NCBI GenBank assembly: GCA_902362375.1
Contig: CABIVS010000005.1
Span: 1-64,000, forward strand
From: Bacteroidaceae bacterium
GTDB lineage: Bacteria > Bacteroidota > Bacteroidia > Bacteroidales > Bacteroidaceae
DNA length: 64,000 nt
Direction of reading: 5' to 3'
Each line of letters begins with the position of its first letter. Positions within the stretch are counted from its first letter, which is position 1. The notes beneath the pieces are model-generated. The model was given only the letters and a program-made list of their open reading frames with translations, searched no databases and was not told where the DNA came from. This document shows, in pieces, positions 36,884 through 46,201 of this stretch. Position numbers and translations under genes: made by a program.

Positions 36884-37777
36884 ATGAAGAAGATATTTTA
36901 TATAATAGCTTTGGGCGTCGGACTAGCCGGATGCTCAAATAATGAGGATGAATTACTGTCAACGGGTAGTTTCCCCGAAGACCATGTAATCCGTATCATT
37001 ACAGAAGTAAATGAACCTTTGTCGCGTGCAGGGTATGATGCAACGAATCTGGAACGTTTCGGATTGATGATCCGGAATAGCGAGAATGCTGCTTATAACT
37101 ATCATAAGCAAATGGTTGGTTCCGGAAGTGCTTGGAGTACGTCCGACGGTCAGCAGATGCTTTGGGATACAGAAAGAACGCCGGTGACAATGATAGCGTA
37201 TGCGCCTTATATGAGTGAAGCCGCTCCGGATGCCTCTTTGGCTGTCAATGCTCTTACCAATCAGGCTACTGAAGAGAATGTGAAGTCCTCCGATTTTTTG
37301 TTGATGAAAGCAACAGTCGACCCGGAGCAGGATTTAACTGCAGATGGAAAGCTGAAAATCTCTTTGAGTCATGCCATGAGCAAGCTGATTATAAAAATCA
37401 CAGTCAATGGAACGGCAGATGCTGCAATGAATAAGTTAGGGGATATGTCTATCAATGGGGCTGTTGTTAATGGCATTTGTGATATGTCGGCAACGGTTCC
37501 GATGGTTGTTCCTGCGCCAGATGCCGTGGTGGCTACTGTGGCTCCCTATAAAGGGACGGAATCTTGCGAATGTATTCTGCCTCCACAAAAAATAGCAGAG
37601 GGCTTCTCTGTGAACTTCAGCTATGACGGAAAACTGTATATCTGGACTGCAAAGGAAGCCGTTGAATTGGAAAAAGGAGTGGAACATACCTTGACTCTGA
37701 ATGTAAACACAACTGTCGGATTGGCTGGTAAGATGGCCAGAAATTGGGCAACCGGACAACTTATCGACCGGAATTAA
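36884..37777 (+). CDS. Fimbrillin-family lipoprotein
   Basis: 297 residues. The lipoprotein signal ends GLAGC (Cys17). The segment YDATNLERFGLMIRNSEN with MLWDTERTPVTMIAYAPY and the LSHAMSKLIIKITV strand is typical of the Bacteroidetes fimbrillin/Mfa-like superfamily. In PULs, members of this fold may serve as surface glycan-binding or tethering proteins rather than pilus subunits. It lies between two beta-helix proteins with very short gaps, so all three are probably made together. Confidence 0.75.
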   Translation: MKKIFYIIALGVGLAGCSNNEDELLSTGSFPEDHVIRIITEVNEPLSRAGYDATNLERFGLMIRNSENAAYNYHKQMVGSGSAWSTSDGQQMLWDTERTPVTMIAYAPYMSEAAPDASLAVNALTNQATEENVKSSDFLLMKATVDPEQDLTADGKLKISLSHAMSKLIIKITVNGTADAAMNKLGDMSINGAVVNGICDMSATVPMVVPAPDAVVATVAPYKGTESCECILPPQKIAEGFSVNFSYDGKLYIWTAKEAVELEKGVEHTLTLNVNTTVGLAGKMARNWATGQLIDRN

Positions 37778-37795
37778 AGAAAGAGGAGATAAACT

Positions 37796-39946
37796 ATGAA
37801 GATTACAAAACTGATATTGGCTGCCTATTTGTTGATGGGTATGGCGGCTTGTGATACGGATAAGGATATAGCTGTGTACAGTGAAGATTCCGGTGCTATT
37901 CAGATTGAAGCTGTAATTAATACCGTCTTTACACGTAGTAATCCCGATGCAACGGGAGATCTGCAGAAACAATTTAATGAGGGTGATGAAATTCAGTTAA
38001 GTTGTGAGGATGGATATCTGAATTATGTACTTTCGGAAGGAAAATGGGTGCCGACCGATAATTATTATTTAAGATGGGGGGAGGAACCGGTAACTTATTC
38101 GGCTTTTTATCCGGTAGTGAACGGAGCCGGTACGGCTAATTTTACACTTCCCACAAACCAGCAACGTTTGGAAAACCTGGCTAAGGCCGATTATATGACG
38201 TGTACCGTAGAGAATGCAACGGACGACGGTTCCCGTATTCTCCGTCTGGGTATGAACCGGAAAATGGCAAAAGTGATTATGACGCTTGCAGATGTAGGCG
38301 GACAAGCTAAGGTTCAGGGAGTAAAGATTGGTTCCTATCAGGGATATACAAACGGGGAAGTGGTATCGGGTACTTCTTTAATATCCCCTTTCATTACAGT
38401 CCCTGAAGGTGGTAAGGCAGGGCAGAATGGTTGTACCTATACTGCCATTGTGGCTCCCGGAAAAGCCGGAACAACTGCTACCTTTGTCTCCTTAAACTAT
38501 TTGGGCGAAGATATGGTGTTGCCCGGTATACCGGAACTGAAACCCGGAAAGTGTTATGAATTCACATTAAAAGTGGAAGGCTCGATCATAACTATCAGTG
38601 AACCGATTGTTTCTCCGTGGGATAACGGTACTTTGCCGGGCGGAGATGCGGAAGAACTGCAACTGGCCGCTTACTATGTGAAAGAGCAACCTGTCGGAAA
38701 TGCAACCGGTATGGATTGGGATAATGCAATGGGAGTAGATGCGTTACGCAACTTGTTGCAAACGAATAGTAACAGTGAAATTTCCAATGCTAATGCAGCC
38801 AAACTAGATGGTAAAAAGATTTATGTAACTGCGGGCTCTTATGAGATTGCGAAAGAAAACTCCGGAGTGAAGATAGAATATAGCGGTTATAGTAAACAAG
38901 TGGAAATAACGATTGAAGGCGGATATGATCCTTCAAGCACGGGAACGGATTTAACGAAACGTGACGTTGCTAAATATACGACTGCTTTCGTCAGAAATAC
39001 CAGTAGTGGAGCATCTGCGACGTCCAACTCTTTATTAGTATTGGGTAATCAGACAAATATTATTTTCGATGGCTGTACTTTCAATGGACAATATGGATTG
39101 AGTGATGCAGGAAGTGTTCGTGCCGTGTTTGTTGCGGCAGGTGGAGGTGATGCAACTCTGCAACTGAATAATTGTGTCATAAAGAATTTCAATCGTGGAA
39201 GCGATGGTGGAACGGATGGTGGAGCAGCCGTTAAAGTATCAAAAGGAAGAGTCTTGTTAAATCAGGTGGAAATGGTGAGCAATAAAGCGACAGGGCGTGG
39301 AGGAGCCATCACTACTACCGCAGCAAACAGCTTCCTGTTTATGAATAATTGCTTGTTGCATGAGAATTATGCACCAACCGCTTGGGGAACTAGTATTCAT
39401 GCCGGAAATGGATATGTCTGCATGAATAATGTAACCGTACTTGGCACGGCAGCTACAGGAGGAAATAGTATCACTGTCAACGGAGATGCTTACTTTATGC
39501 TTGCCAATACTACGATTGTCGGCAATTCAGGTAATCCGAATGGTGTCTTCCGTGCAGGGAAGAATGCTTCTCTTGTGGTTAACTCTTTATTTGCCAAAGG
39601 AGCCGGAAATAGAACTATTTATGCAGGTAATATCACTTCCGGTGGATACAATGTATATCAGGCGGCAGATGCCGGTTGGGGAGCAGTTGCTACGGATACG
39701 GATTATTCATCTCAAACTCTTCCTATTGCTACTTTGACGGATGGTGTTTATCAATGGTCTGTGACCGGTGTTATTGATGAATTTGCAACCAGGCAGGCTG
39801 TGATAAATGCAGTGAAATCCTTTGATGCAACTGTGGGGCAGCAATTTGTAGACTGGGTTGGTGAAGCCGGCTTTGGAGTGGACCAGCGTGGAGCAACCCG
39901 TAATGTCAACAAGATGCAGGCTGGTGCTTATGATGCAGGATTGTAA
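37796..39946 (+). CDS. Fimbrillin-like and beta-helix fusion lipoprotein
   Basis: 716 residues, lipobox GMAAC (Cys19). Residues about 30-285 are fimbrillin-like (FNEGDEIQLSCEDGYLNYV, VTYSAFYPVV, LGMNRKMAKVIMTLADVG). From about 295 the protein becomes a right-handed beta-helix (NIIFDGCTFNGQYG, GGAAVKVSKGRVLLNQVEM, FMNNCLLHENYA, ANTTIVGNSGN), ending DQRGATRNVNKMQAGAYDA as in the protein at 35412. It looks like a fusion of the two neighbouring protein types. It is probably surface-anchored with a role in substrate binding; no catalytic motif is seen. Confidence 0.78.
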   Translation: MKITKLILAAYLLMGMAACDTDKDIAVYSEDSGAIQIEAVINTVFTRSNPDATGDLQKQFNEGDEIQLSCEDGYLNYVLSEGKWVPTDNYYLRWGEEPVTYSAFYPVVNGAGTANFTLPTNQQRLENLAKADYMTCTVENATDDGSRILRLGMNRKMAKVIMTLADVGGQAKVQGVKIGSYQGYTNGEVVSGTSLISPFITVPEGGKAGQNGCTYTAIVAPGKAGTTATFVSLNYLGEDMVLPGIPELKPGKCYEFTLKVEGSIITISEPIVSPWDNGTLPGGDAEELQLAAYYVKEQPVGNATGMDWDNAMGVDALRNLLQTNSNSEISNANAAKLDGKKIYVTAGSYEIAKENSGVKIEYSGYSKQVEITIEGGYDPSSTGTDLTKRDVAKYTTAFVRNTSSGASATSNSLLVLGNQTNIIFDGCTFNGQYGLSDAGSVRAVFVAAGGGDATLQLNNCVIKNFNRGSDGGTDGGAAVKVSKGRVLLNQVEMVSNKATGRGGAITTTAANSFLFMNNCLLHENYAPTAWGTSIHAGNGYVCMNNVTVLGTAATGGNSITVNGDAYFMLANTTIVGNSGNPNGVFRAGKNASLVVNSLFAKGAGNRTIYAGNITSGGYNVYQAADAGWGAVATDTDYSSQTLPIATLTDGVYQWSVTGVIDEFATRQAVINAVKSFDATVGQQFVDWVGEAGFGVDQRGATRNVNKMQAGAYDAGL

Positions 39947-39998
39947 CTGTGACCAAAATATAGTAGATATTGAATTAAGTAAGAAGATTAAATAACAA

Positions 39999-40910
39999 AT
40001 GAAAGATATGAAGAAAAGCAAGTTTATAGTGCTTTTGTTGCTGTTCTGTTTGCAGTCAGGTTTCCTGGCTGCACAACGGGCGGAGCTCATTCGCAAAGAT
40101 GTATTGAATCCGCACTTGGATAAGGTTTTAGTGGTGGCGCATCGCGGAAATTGGAGTATTGCTCCCGAAAACTCTTTGGCGGCTATCGATAGTGCTATTC
40201 AGATGAAGGTGGATATTGTAGAGATAGATATCCGTAAGACGAAAGACGGCGAGCTGGTTCTCATGCATGACGATACGGTAGATCGCACTACCAATGGTAC
40301 AGGAAAAGTAAAAGATAAAACGTTGGCTGAAATAAAGCAACTCCGATTGAAGGATAAGGATGGCCAGTTAACGGAACATACTGTTCCTACTTTGGAAGAA
40401 GCATTGTTGGCAGCCAAAGGTAAGATTATGGTTAATCTGGATAAGGCCTACAGCATTTTTGATGATGTATATATTATATTGAAGAAAACCGATACTGCTG
40501 ATTTAGTTATAATGAAAGGTGCTCAACCGGTGGAGACGGTGAAGCGGGAGTTCGGTTCTTATCTGGATAAGGTGATTTATATGCCTGTCGTAACGATTGA
40601 TGAGGAAAAATCAATGAAGGTTGTTGAAGATTATATGGAACAGTTGCATCCGGTTGCGTTTGAGCTTTGTTACAGAAATGCTTCTAGTCCGGTACCTGCC
40701 AAAATGGAGCGCAGGCTGGCAGGGAAAAGTCTGATCTGGTATAATACTTTGTGGGCTTCTCTGGCAGGCGGGCATGATGATGAGGCTGCAAAGAAAGACC
40801 CGGATGCTAGTTATGGGTATCTGATAAACAAGTTGGGAGCACGAATCCTTCAAACAGACAGTCCGGCTTTTATGCTCAATTATTTGAGAAGTAAAGGGTG
40901 GCATGACTAA
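39999..40910 (+). CDS. Glycerophosphodiester phosphodiesterase, periplasmic
   Basis: 303 residues with a signal peptide (to about LAAQ) but no lipobox. The family signature is complete: AHRGNWSIAPENS (catalytic His and Arg), VEIDIRKTKDGELVLMHDD (metal Glu/Asp and second His) and TTNGTGKVKDKTLAEIKQL. A Met nine bases downstream (40008) is an alternative start. It is the second GDPD of PUL2 and probably acts in the periplasm after import, releasing glycerol 3-phosphate. It is followed 17 bases later by the hexosaminidase gene. Confidence 0.92.
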   Translation: MKDMKKSKFIVLLLLFCLQSGFLAAQRAELIRKDVLNPHLDKVLVVAHRGNWSIAPENSLAAIDSAIQMKVDIVEIDIRKTKDGELVLMHDDTVDRTTNGTGKVKDKTLAEIKQLRLKDKDGQLTEHTVPTLEEALLAAKGKIMVNLDKAYSIFDDVYIILKKTDTADLVIMKGAQPVETVKREFGSYLDKVIYMPVVTIDEEKSMKVVEDYMEQLHPVAFELCYRNASSPVPAKMERRLAGKSLIWYNTLWASLAGGHDDEAAKKDPDASYGYLINKLGARILQTDSPAFMLNYLRSKGWHD

Positions 40911-40927
40911 TCACTAAGACTACATTT

Positions 40928-43435
40928 ATGAATGATATAAAATTTTCTTTATGGACAGTAGGGTGGCTGTACATCCTATTTTTTGCAGGCGGTTGTAAAT
41001 CGACGAATGATTCGGGAGCTCCGGTTTCTTTAACTTGGGAAATGGGAAACTACGATGAAAAGGGTAAATATTATGAAAATTCATTTCTGCTGAAGAATAT
41101 ATCAGATACTCCTGTAGGAAAAGAATGGGAGATTTATTATTCGCAGTTTCCCCGTACTATCCGCCAAGATGCTTCGTCACCGGTTAGAGTGGAGCAGGTG
41201 AATGCAACCCTTTTTAAAATGTATCCGGGAGAGGGCTTTATCTCATTAGCTCCGGGAGATTCATTGAAAGTGATTTTCCAGTGTGATGGGGAAGTGCCAA
41301 AGAATTCGCATGCGCCCGAAGGAAGCTACTGGGTGAGCCAGTCGGGAGCATCGAAAGGTAAGCCACTTCCTGTAACATTGAATAACATACCATTACCTAT
41401 GACGGAATGGCAAAGAACGATTGCCCGGAAAACGTACGAAACAAACCTTCGTTTGAACAATGCTATTACTCCGGAGTTTCGCTTGACGGATATAATACCT
41501 TCCATAAAAAAGGTGATTACTACCGGAGGTAATATCTTGTTAGAAAAACAACTAGCTTTGACTTTCCATGAGGATTTTGCCAATGAGGGAAAACTGCTAA
41601 AAGAGAAACTTTCCGGATGGTATGGTTTGGAAGTAGTGCCGGAAGCTCCGGTAACCATTACTCTGGATTACCTTTCTGACAAGAAGAAAGCAGTTAATGA
41701 GGAATATTATGAATTGAGTATCGACGGTCAGCAGATCAGGATTAGCGCTACTACTCCGCATGGTATTTTTAACGGAACGCAGACCCTGTTGGGGTTGCTG
41801 AAAGGACAGGAGAGTCCGTTTCGGTTGGAAGCAATGTCTATAAAGGATTATCCGGATTTATTATATCGGGGACAGATGTTGGATATTGCCCGGAATTATA
41901 CAACGGTGGATCACTTGAAGAAACTGATTGATATTCTATCTTCTTACAAACTGAATGTGCTTCAGTTCCATTTCTCGGATGATGAAGGTTGGCGGCTGGA
42001 AATTCCGGGGTTGGAAGAACTGACTGCCATCGGATCACGACGGGGACATACTACCGATGAAAAAGATTGGTTGTATCCGGCTTATGATGGTGGATATGAT
42101 CCGTGTGCCGCTACATCGGGAAATGGTTATTATACCCGGGAGGAATTCATTGATTTATTGCGATATGCAACCGAAAGACATGTGCAGGTCATTCCGGAAA
42201 TAGAATCTCCCGGCCATGCGCGTGCGGCAATTGTAGCAATGAATGCGCGTTATCGGAAATACATCGATACAGACCCGGAGAAAGCGAAGGAATATCTTTT
42301 GAGTGACTTGCAGGATACTTCCCGATATGTTTCCGCACAGGCCTATACGGATAATGTTATGAATGTAGCCTTACCTTCCACTTTCCGTTTTATGGAGAAG
42401 GTGATTCAGGAAATTGTGAGCATGTATAAGGAAGCGGATGCGCCACTGACTACCATTCATTTAGGCGGTGATGAGGTGGCTAAAGGGGCATGGATGGGAT
42501 CACCCTTATGCAGAACGCTCATGGAAGAACAGGGAATGGAAAAGGCACATGATTTGGCCGAATATTTCATTACCCGGGTGGTTGATTGTTTGCAACAGCA
42601 TAATTTATCCTTTAATGGCTGGCAAGAAGTAGCTTTAGGGCATAAGAAAGATACTCATACTTATTTGGCTCAACACGCATCCGGTATCAATTCATGGAAG
42701 ACTGTTCCCGAATGGAAAGAGGATGAAATTCCTTATCAGATAGCCAACAACGGTTATCCGGTTATTCTCTGCAATGTGAATAATTTCTATCTGGATTTGG
42801 CTTATGATGCTCATCCCGATGAACCGGGACATTTCTGGGGCGGATATGTGGATGAATCCAAAGCCTTTTCCATGCTTCCATTCGATGTCTATCGTTCTTC
42901 CCGTACGGATATGGCGGGAAATCCGGTTGAGATCAGTTCCGCAGGAAAAGGAAAAACGGCTTTGACCGCATCCGGCAGGAAACAGATAAAAGGCGTACAA
43001 GCCCAACTGTTTGCCGAAACAATTCGAGGATTTCAATGGGTAGAATATTATATGTTCCCTAAAGTGATGGGACTGGTAGAGCGTGGTTGGAATGCACATC
43101 CGGACTGGGAAACTCTTTCCGGAGCAGCAGAGCAACAGGCTTTTGACCGGGATCTGGCACTATTTTATGAGAAAATCAGTGTAAAGGAAATGCCTTATTG
43201 GAGCCGGATGGGGGTAAACTTCCGTTTACCGCATCCCGGACTCTTCGTGAGAGATGGACTTCTGTATGCGAATACTCCTATCGAAGGAGCACAGATATGT
43301 TATACGACGGATGGAACTGAACCGACGATTGATTCGACACTATGGGAGACCCCTGTAACGTGCCAGTCTGCTGTTGTAAAAGCAAAACTGTTTTATAGGG
43401 ATAAGCAAAGTGTGACCAGCTGTTATTTACAGTAA
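40928..43435 (+). CDS. GH20 beta-N-acetylhexosaminidase
   Basis: 835 residues. The N-terminal signal ends FFAGGC and could be a lipobox. A CHB_HEX-like N-terminal domain (SFLLKNISDTPVGKEWEIYYS) and a GH20b-like domain precede the barrel, which starts near YRGQMLDIARNY. The catalytic pair Asp515-Glu516 sits in HLGGDEVAKGAW, as needed for substrate-assisted hydrolysis of terminal beta-GlcNAc or GalNAc. A C-terminal beta-sandwich (ICYTTDGTEPTIDST) of the chitobiase C type closes the protein. Last gene of the PUL2 transcript. It would remove N-acetylhexosamine from the substrate handled by the GDPDs. Confidence 0.93.
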   Translation: MNDIKFSLWTVGWLYILFFAGGCKSTNDSGAPVSLTWEMGNYDEKGKYYENSFLLKNISDTPVGKEWEIYYSQFPRTIRQDASSPVRVEQVNATLFKMYPGEGFISLAPGDSLKVIFQCDGEVPKNSHAPEGSYWVSQSGASKGKPLPVTLNNIPLPMTEWQRTIARKTYETNLRLNNAITPEFRLTDIIPSIKKVITTGGNILLEKQLALTFHEDFANEGKLLKEKLSGWYGLEVVPEAPVTITLDYLSDKKKAVNEEYYELSIDGQQIRISATTPHGIFNGTQTLLGLLKGQESPFRLEAMSIKDYPDLLYRGQMLDIARNYTTVDHLKKLIDILSSYKLNVLQFHFSDDEGWRLEIPGLEELTAIGSRRGHTTDEKDWLYPAYDGGYDPCAATSGNGYYTREEFIDLLRYATERHVQVIPEIESPGHARAAIVAMNARYRKYIDTDPEKAKEYLLSDLQDTSRYVSAQAYTDNVMNVALPSTFRFMEKVIQEIVSMYKEADAPLTTIHLGGDEVAKGAWMGSPLCRTLMEEQGMEKAHDLAEYFITRVVDCLQQHNLSFNGWQEVALGHKKDTHTYLAQHASGINSWKTVPEWKEDEIPYQIANNGYPVILCNVNNFYLDLAYDAHPDEPGHFWGGYVDESKAFSMLPFDVYRSSRTDMAGNPVEISSAGKGKTALTASGRKQIKGVQAQLFAETIRGFQWVEYYMFPKVMGLVERGWNAHPDWETLSGAAEQQAFDRDLALFYEKISVKEMPYWSRMGVNFRLPHPGLFVRDGLLYANTPIEGAQICYTTDGTEPTIDSTLWETPVTCQSAVVKAKLFYRDKQSVTSCYLQ

Positions 43436-43448
43436 TTAGTGGAATAGT

Positions 43449-43499
43449 ATAGCAGCCTTAGATACACAAGTTTTTTGTTTGTGTATCTAAGGCTGCTAT
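43449..43499 (+). terminator. Perfect 21-bp stem-loop after the hexosaminidase gene
   Basis: The arm at 43449-43469 is the exact reverse complement of 43479-43499, with a loop of nine bases (GTTTTTTGT). It starts 14 bases after the GH20 stop and probably ends the PUL2 transcript. The T-run lies in the loop and none follows the stem, so it may act as an mRNA 3' stabiliser instead. The remaining intergenic bases to 43711 are A/T-rich and hold no clear -7 word. Confidence 0.65.
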
Positions 43500-43711
43500 G
43501 GATTTTATTCAGAAAGGCTTGGCTCATCAAGAAAGAGAAGTTCGAAATAAAAGAATGAAATGAACAATGTGAATGGATAACTGAGTGTTGGTCGGCTTAT
43601 GATTGGTGATATAAATATAATAAATATTAATAAACTCATCCGCAACTAGGAAATATCCCCCATTTGAGAGTCTATATAAATAAAAGAATGAACTTATTTC
43701 TTATATCATAA

Positions 43712-45964
43712 ATGAACATGAAATTCAAAGCAATGTTACTTGGCCTGTCTGTGATGACTGCACTGCCTGCTTTTGCGCAGAAGCCGGTGTACTTGGACAC
43801 AGGTAAGCTTATCGAAGAGCGAGTGAAAGATGCATTGAACCGGATGACCCTTGAAGAAAAGGTAAAGATGATTCATGCACAGTCTAAATTTAGTTCGGCA
43901 GGCGTTCCCCGTCTTGGCATCCCGGAAGTATGGGCTACTGATGGTCCTCACGGTATCCGTCCGGAAGTCTTATGGGATGAATGGGATCAGGCAGGATGGA
44001 CAAACGATTCCTGTATTGCCTATCCGGCACTGACGTGCCTTGCTGCTACATGGAATCCCGAAATGTCTCATCTTTACGGGAAAAGTATCGGTGAAGAGGC
44101 GCGTTATCGTAAAAAAGACATTCTGTTGGGCCCCGGTGTGAATATCTACCGTACACCCTTGAACGGACGTAACTTCGAATATATGGGAGAAGATCCGTAC
44201 CTCTCTGCCACAATGGTGGTTCCTTACATCAAAGGTGTGCAAGAGAATGGAGTGGCTGCTTGCGTGAAGCATTATGCATTGAACAATCAGGAATTCAACC
44301 GTCATACCACCGATGTACAGTTAAGTGATCGTGCCCTTTATGAGATATACCTGCCTGCTTTTAAAGCAGCTGTTCAGGAAGGTGGCACATGGTCGATTAT
44401 GGGCTCCTATAATCTCTATCAGGGAGAGCACGCCTGTCACAACAAGCGTCTGCTTAAAGATATTCTTCGCGATGAATGGGGCTTTGACGGTGTTGTAGTG
44501 TCCGACTGGGGAGGTGTGCACAATACCGAGCAGGCGATTCACAATGGCATGGACCTCGAGTTTGGTTCATGGACGAACGGACTGTCTGCCGGAACGAGAA
44601 ATGCCTATGATAATTATTTCCTTGCTTTCCCTTACCTGAAATTGATAAAAGAGGGTAAAGTAGGGACAAAGGAACTGGACGAAAAGGTTAGTAATGTCCT
44701 TCGTCTGATATTCCGTACTTCAATGGATCCGCACAAACCATTCGGCTCTTTAGGTTCTCCCGAGCACGGGCAAGCCGGACGCAAGATTGGTGAAGAAGGT
44801 ATTGTATTGTTGCAAAATAATGGTAACGTACTGCCTATCGATTTGAATAAAGCTAAGAAAATAGCCGTTATCGGTGAAAATGCCATTAAGATGATGACTG
44901 TGGGCGGTGGTAGTTCTTCTTTGAAAGTGAAATATGAGATTTCTCCGTTGGATGGACTGAAAAGTCGTGTGGGCTCACAAGCGGAAGTAGTATATGCCCG
45001 TGGATATGTAGGCGATCCGACAGGAGAGTATAACGGTGTGAAAACCGGTCAGGACTTGAAAGACAACCGTTCGGAAGATGAACTGCTTGCAGAGGCTTTG
45101 CAAGTGGCTAAAGATGCCGATTATGTTATCTTCTTCGGTGGCTTGAATAAGAGTAATCATCAGGATTGTGAAGATTCGGACCGTGCTTCCTTAGGTTTGC
45201 CATACGCACAAGATAGAGTGATAAGCGAACTGGCAAAGGTGAATAAAAACCTGATTGTTGTCAATATCTCCGGCAATGCTGTGGCCATGCCTTGGGTAAA
45301 TGAAGTGTCGGCTATTGTACAGGGCTGGTTTCTGGGTTCGGAAGCCGGAACAGCTCTTACTTCCGTATTGGTAGGAGACGCTAACCCTTCAGGAAAACTT
45401 CCTTTCACCTTCCCTGCAAAACTGGAAGATGTAGGTGCTCATAAACTGGGCGAATATCCCGGTAATAAAGAAGAACTGGCACAGTCCAAACATAGAGGGG
45501 ACACCATTAATGAAATCTATCGGGAAGATATTTTCGTAGGTTATCGTTGGGCGGATAAAGAGAAAATCAAACCGCTGTTCCCGTTCGGACACGGATTGAG
45601 CTACACTACTTTTGCCTATGGAAACCCCTCGGCTGACAAGAAAACAATGACAGCAGATGATACCATCTCTTTCACAGTTAATGTGAAGAATACAGGCACT
45701 CGTGAAGGTCAGGAAATTGTTCAGCTTTATATCAGAGATAAGAAATCCTCTCTCCCTCGTCCGATCAAAGAGTTGAAAGGTTTCCGGAAAGTGAAACTGG
45801 CTCCGGGAGAAGAGAAAACGGTAACGCTGACGATTGATAAGAAAGCATTGAGCTTCTTCGATGATGCCAAACACGAATGGGTGGCCGAACCGGGCAAGTT
45901 TGAGGCAATGATCGGTAGTTCATCCAGGGATATTAAAGGTACTGTACCGTTTGAGTTGAAATAG
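43712..45964 (+). CDS. GH3 beta-glucosidase-like glycosidase
   Basis: 750 residues with signal peptide (to PAFAQ). N-terminal GH3 barrel (WATDGPHGIRPEV, GPGVNIYRTPLNGRNFEYMGEDP, CVKHYALNNQEFNRH). The nucleophile is Asp265 in GVVVSDWGGVHN. The alpha/beta sandwich domain follows (GSSSLKVKYEISPLDGL, CEDSDRASLGLP), and a fibronectin III-like domain ends it (VNVKNTGTREGQEIVQLYI). A periplasmic exo-acting beta-glucosidase or related beta-glycosidase. It is separated from PUL2 by a hairpin, so it is probably transcribed alone, but it may work on the same substrate. A decayed second copy of its 3' end lies at 47668. Confidence 0.93.
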   Translation: MNMKFKAMLLGLSVMTALPAFAQKPVYLDTGKLIEERVKDALNRMTLEEKVKMIHAQSKFSSAGVPRLGIPEVWATDGPHGIRPEVLWDEWDQAGWTNDSCIAYPALTCLAATWNPEMSHLYGKSIGEEARYRKKDILLGPGVNIYRTPLNGRNFEYMGEDPYLSATMVVPYIKGVQENGVAACVKHYALNNQEFNRHTTDVQLSDRALYEIYLPAFKAAVQEGGTWSIMGSYNLYQGEHACHNKRLLKDILRDEWGFDGVVVSDWGGVHNTEQAIHNGMDLEFGSWTNGLSAGTRNAYDNYFLAFPYLKLIKEGKVGTKELDEKVSNVLRLIFRTSMDPHKPFGSLGSPEHGQAGRKIGEEGIVLLQNNGNVLPIDLNKAKKIAVIGENAIKMMTVGGGSSSLKVKYEISPLDGLKSRVGSQAEVVYARGYVGDPTGEYNGVKTGQDLKDNRSEDELLAEALQVAKDADYVIFFGGLNKSNHQDCEDSDRASLGLPYAQDRVISELAKVNKNLIVVNISGNAVAMPWVNEVSAIVQGWFLGSEAGTALTSVLVGDANPSGKLPFTFPAKLEDVGAHKLGEYPGNKEELAQSKHRGDTINEIYREDIFVGYRWADKEKIKPLFPFGHGLSYTTFAYGNPSADKKTMTADDTISFTVNVKNTGTREGQEIVQLYIRDKKSSLPRPIKELKGFRKVKLAPGEEKTVTLTIDKKALSFFDDAKHEWVAEPGKFEAMIGSSSRDIKGTVPFELK

Positions 45965-45999
45965 GTAGATGTTTGGTTAGAGATCTTTTTTTAGGAGAT

Positions 46000-46036
46000 G
46001 AAGGCGGTTCCGGGTACAGGAGCCGCCTTCTTTGTT
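46000..46036 (+). terminator. Terminator of the GH3 gene
   Basis: GAAGGCGGTTCC (46000-46011) pairs with GGAGCCGCCTTC (46019-46030) with one G-U pair, followed by TTTGTTT. The rest of the gap to 46201 has only a short inverted repeat, GTCCACA/TGTGGAC (46142-46158). Confidence 0.85.
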
Positions 46037-46201
46037 TATAGTCAGGATAGAACTTACTACCATTCATCCTTAATTTGTATTATCTTCCCATATAGGAAAA
46101 AGTAGCTTTAAGTTCGATGAGAAAAGGATAAAATCGAATTTGTCCACAAACTGTGGACGATTTGCATGTTCCGTATCGGGTGCTTACCTGATTTGAAGCG
46201 A

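Noticed and set aside
35670..36962. Long minus-strand open frame (430 codons) opposite the beta-helix lipoprotein gene
   Set aside because: It is antisense to a gene with a clear signal peptide and beta-helix pattern; the antisense product is rich in Ser/Thr/Ile/His with no domain, typical of a shadow frame.
46142..46158. DnaA box or replication origin at GTCCACA/TGTGGAC
   Set aside because: Only a single imperfect site pair in a terminator gap, with no dnaA, dnaN or box cluster.
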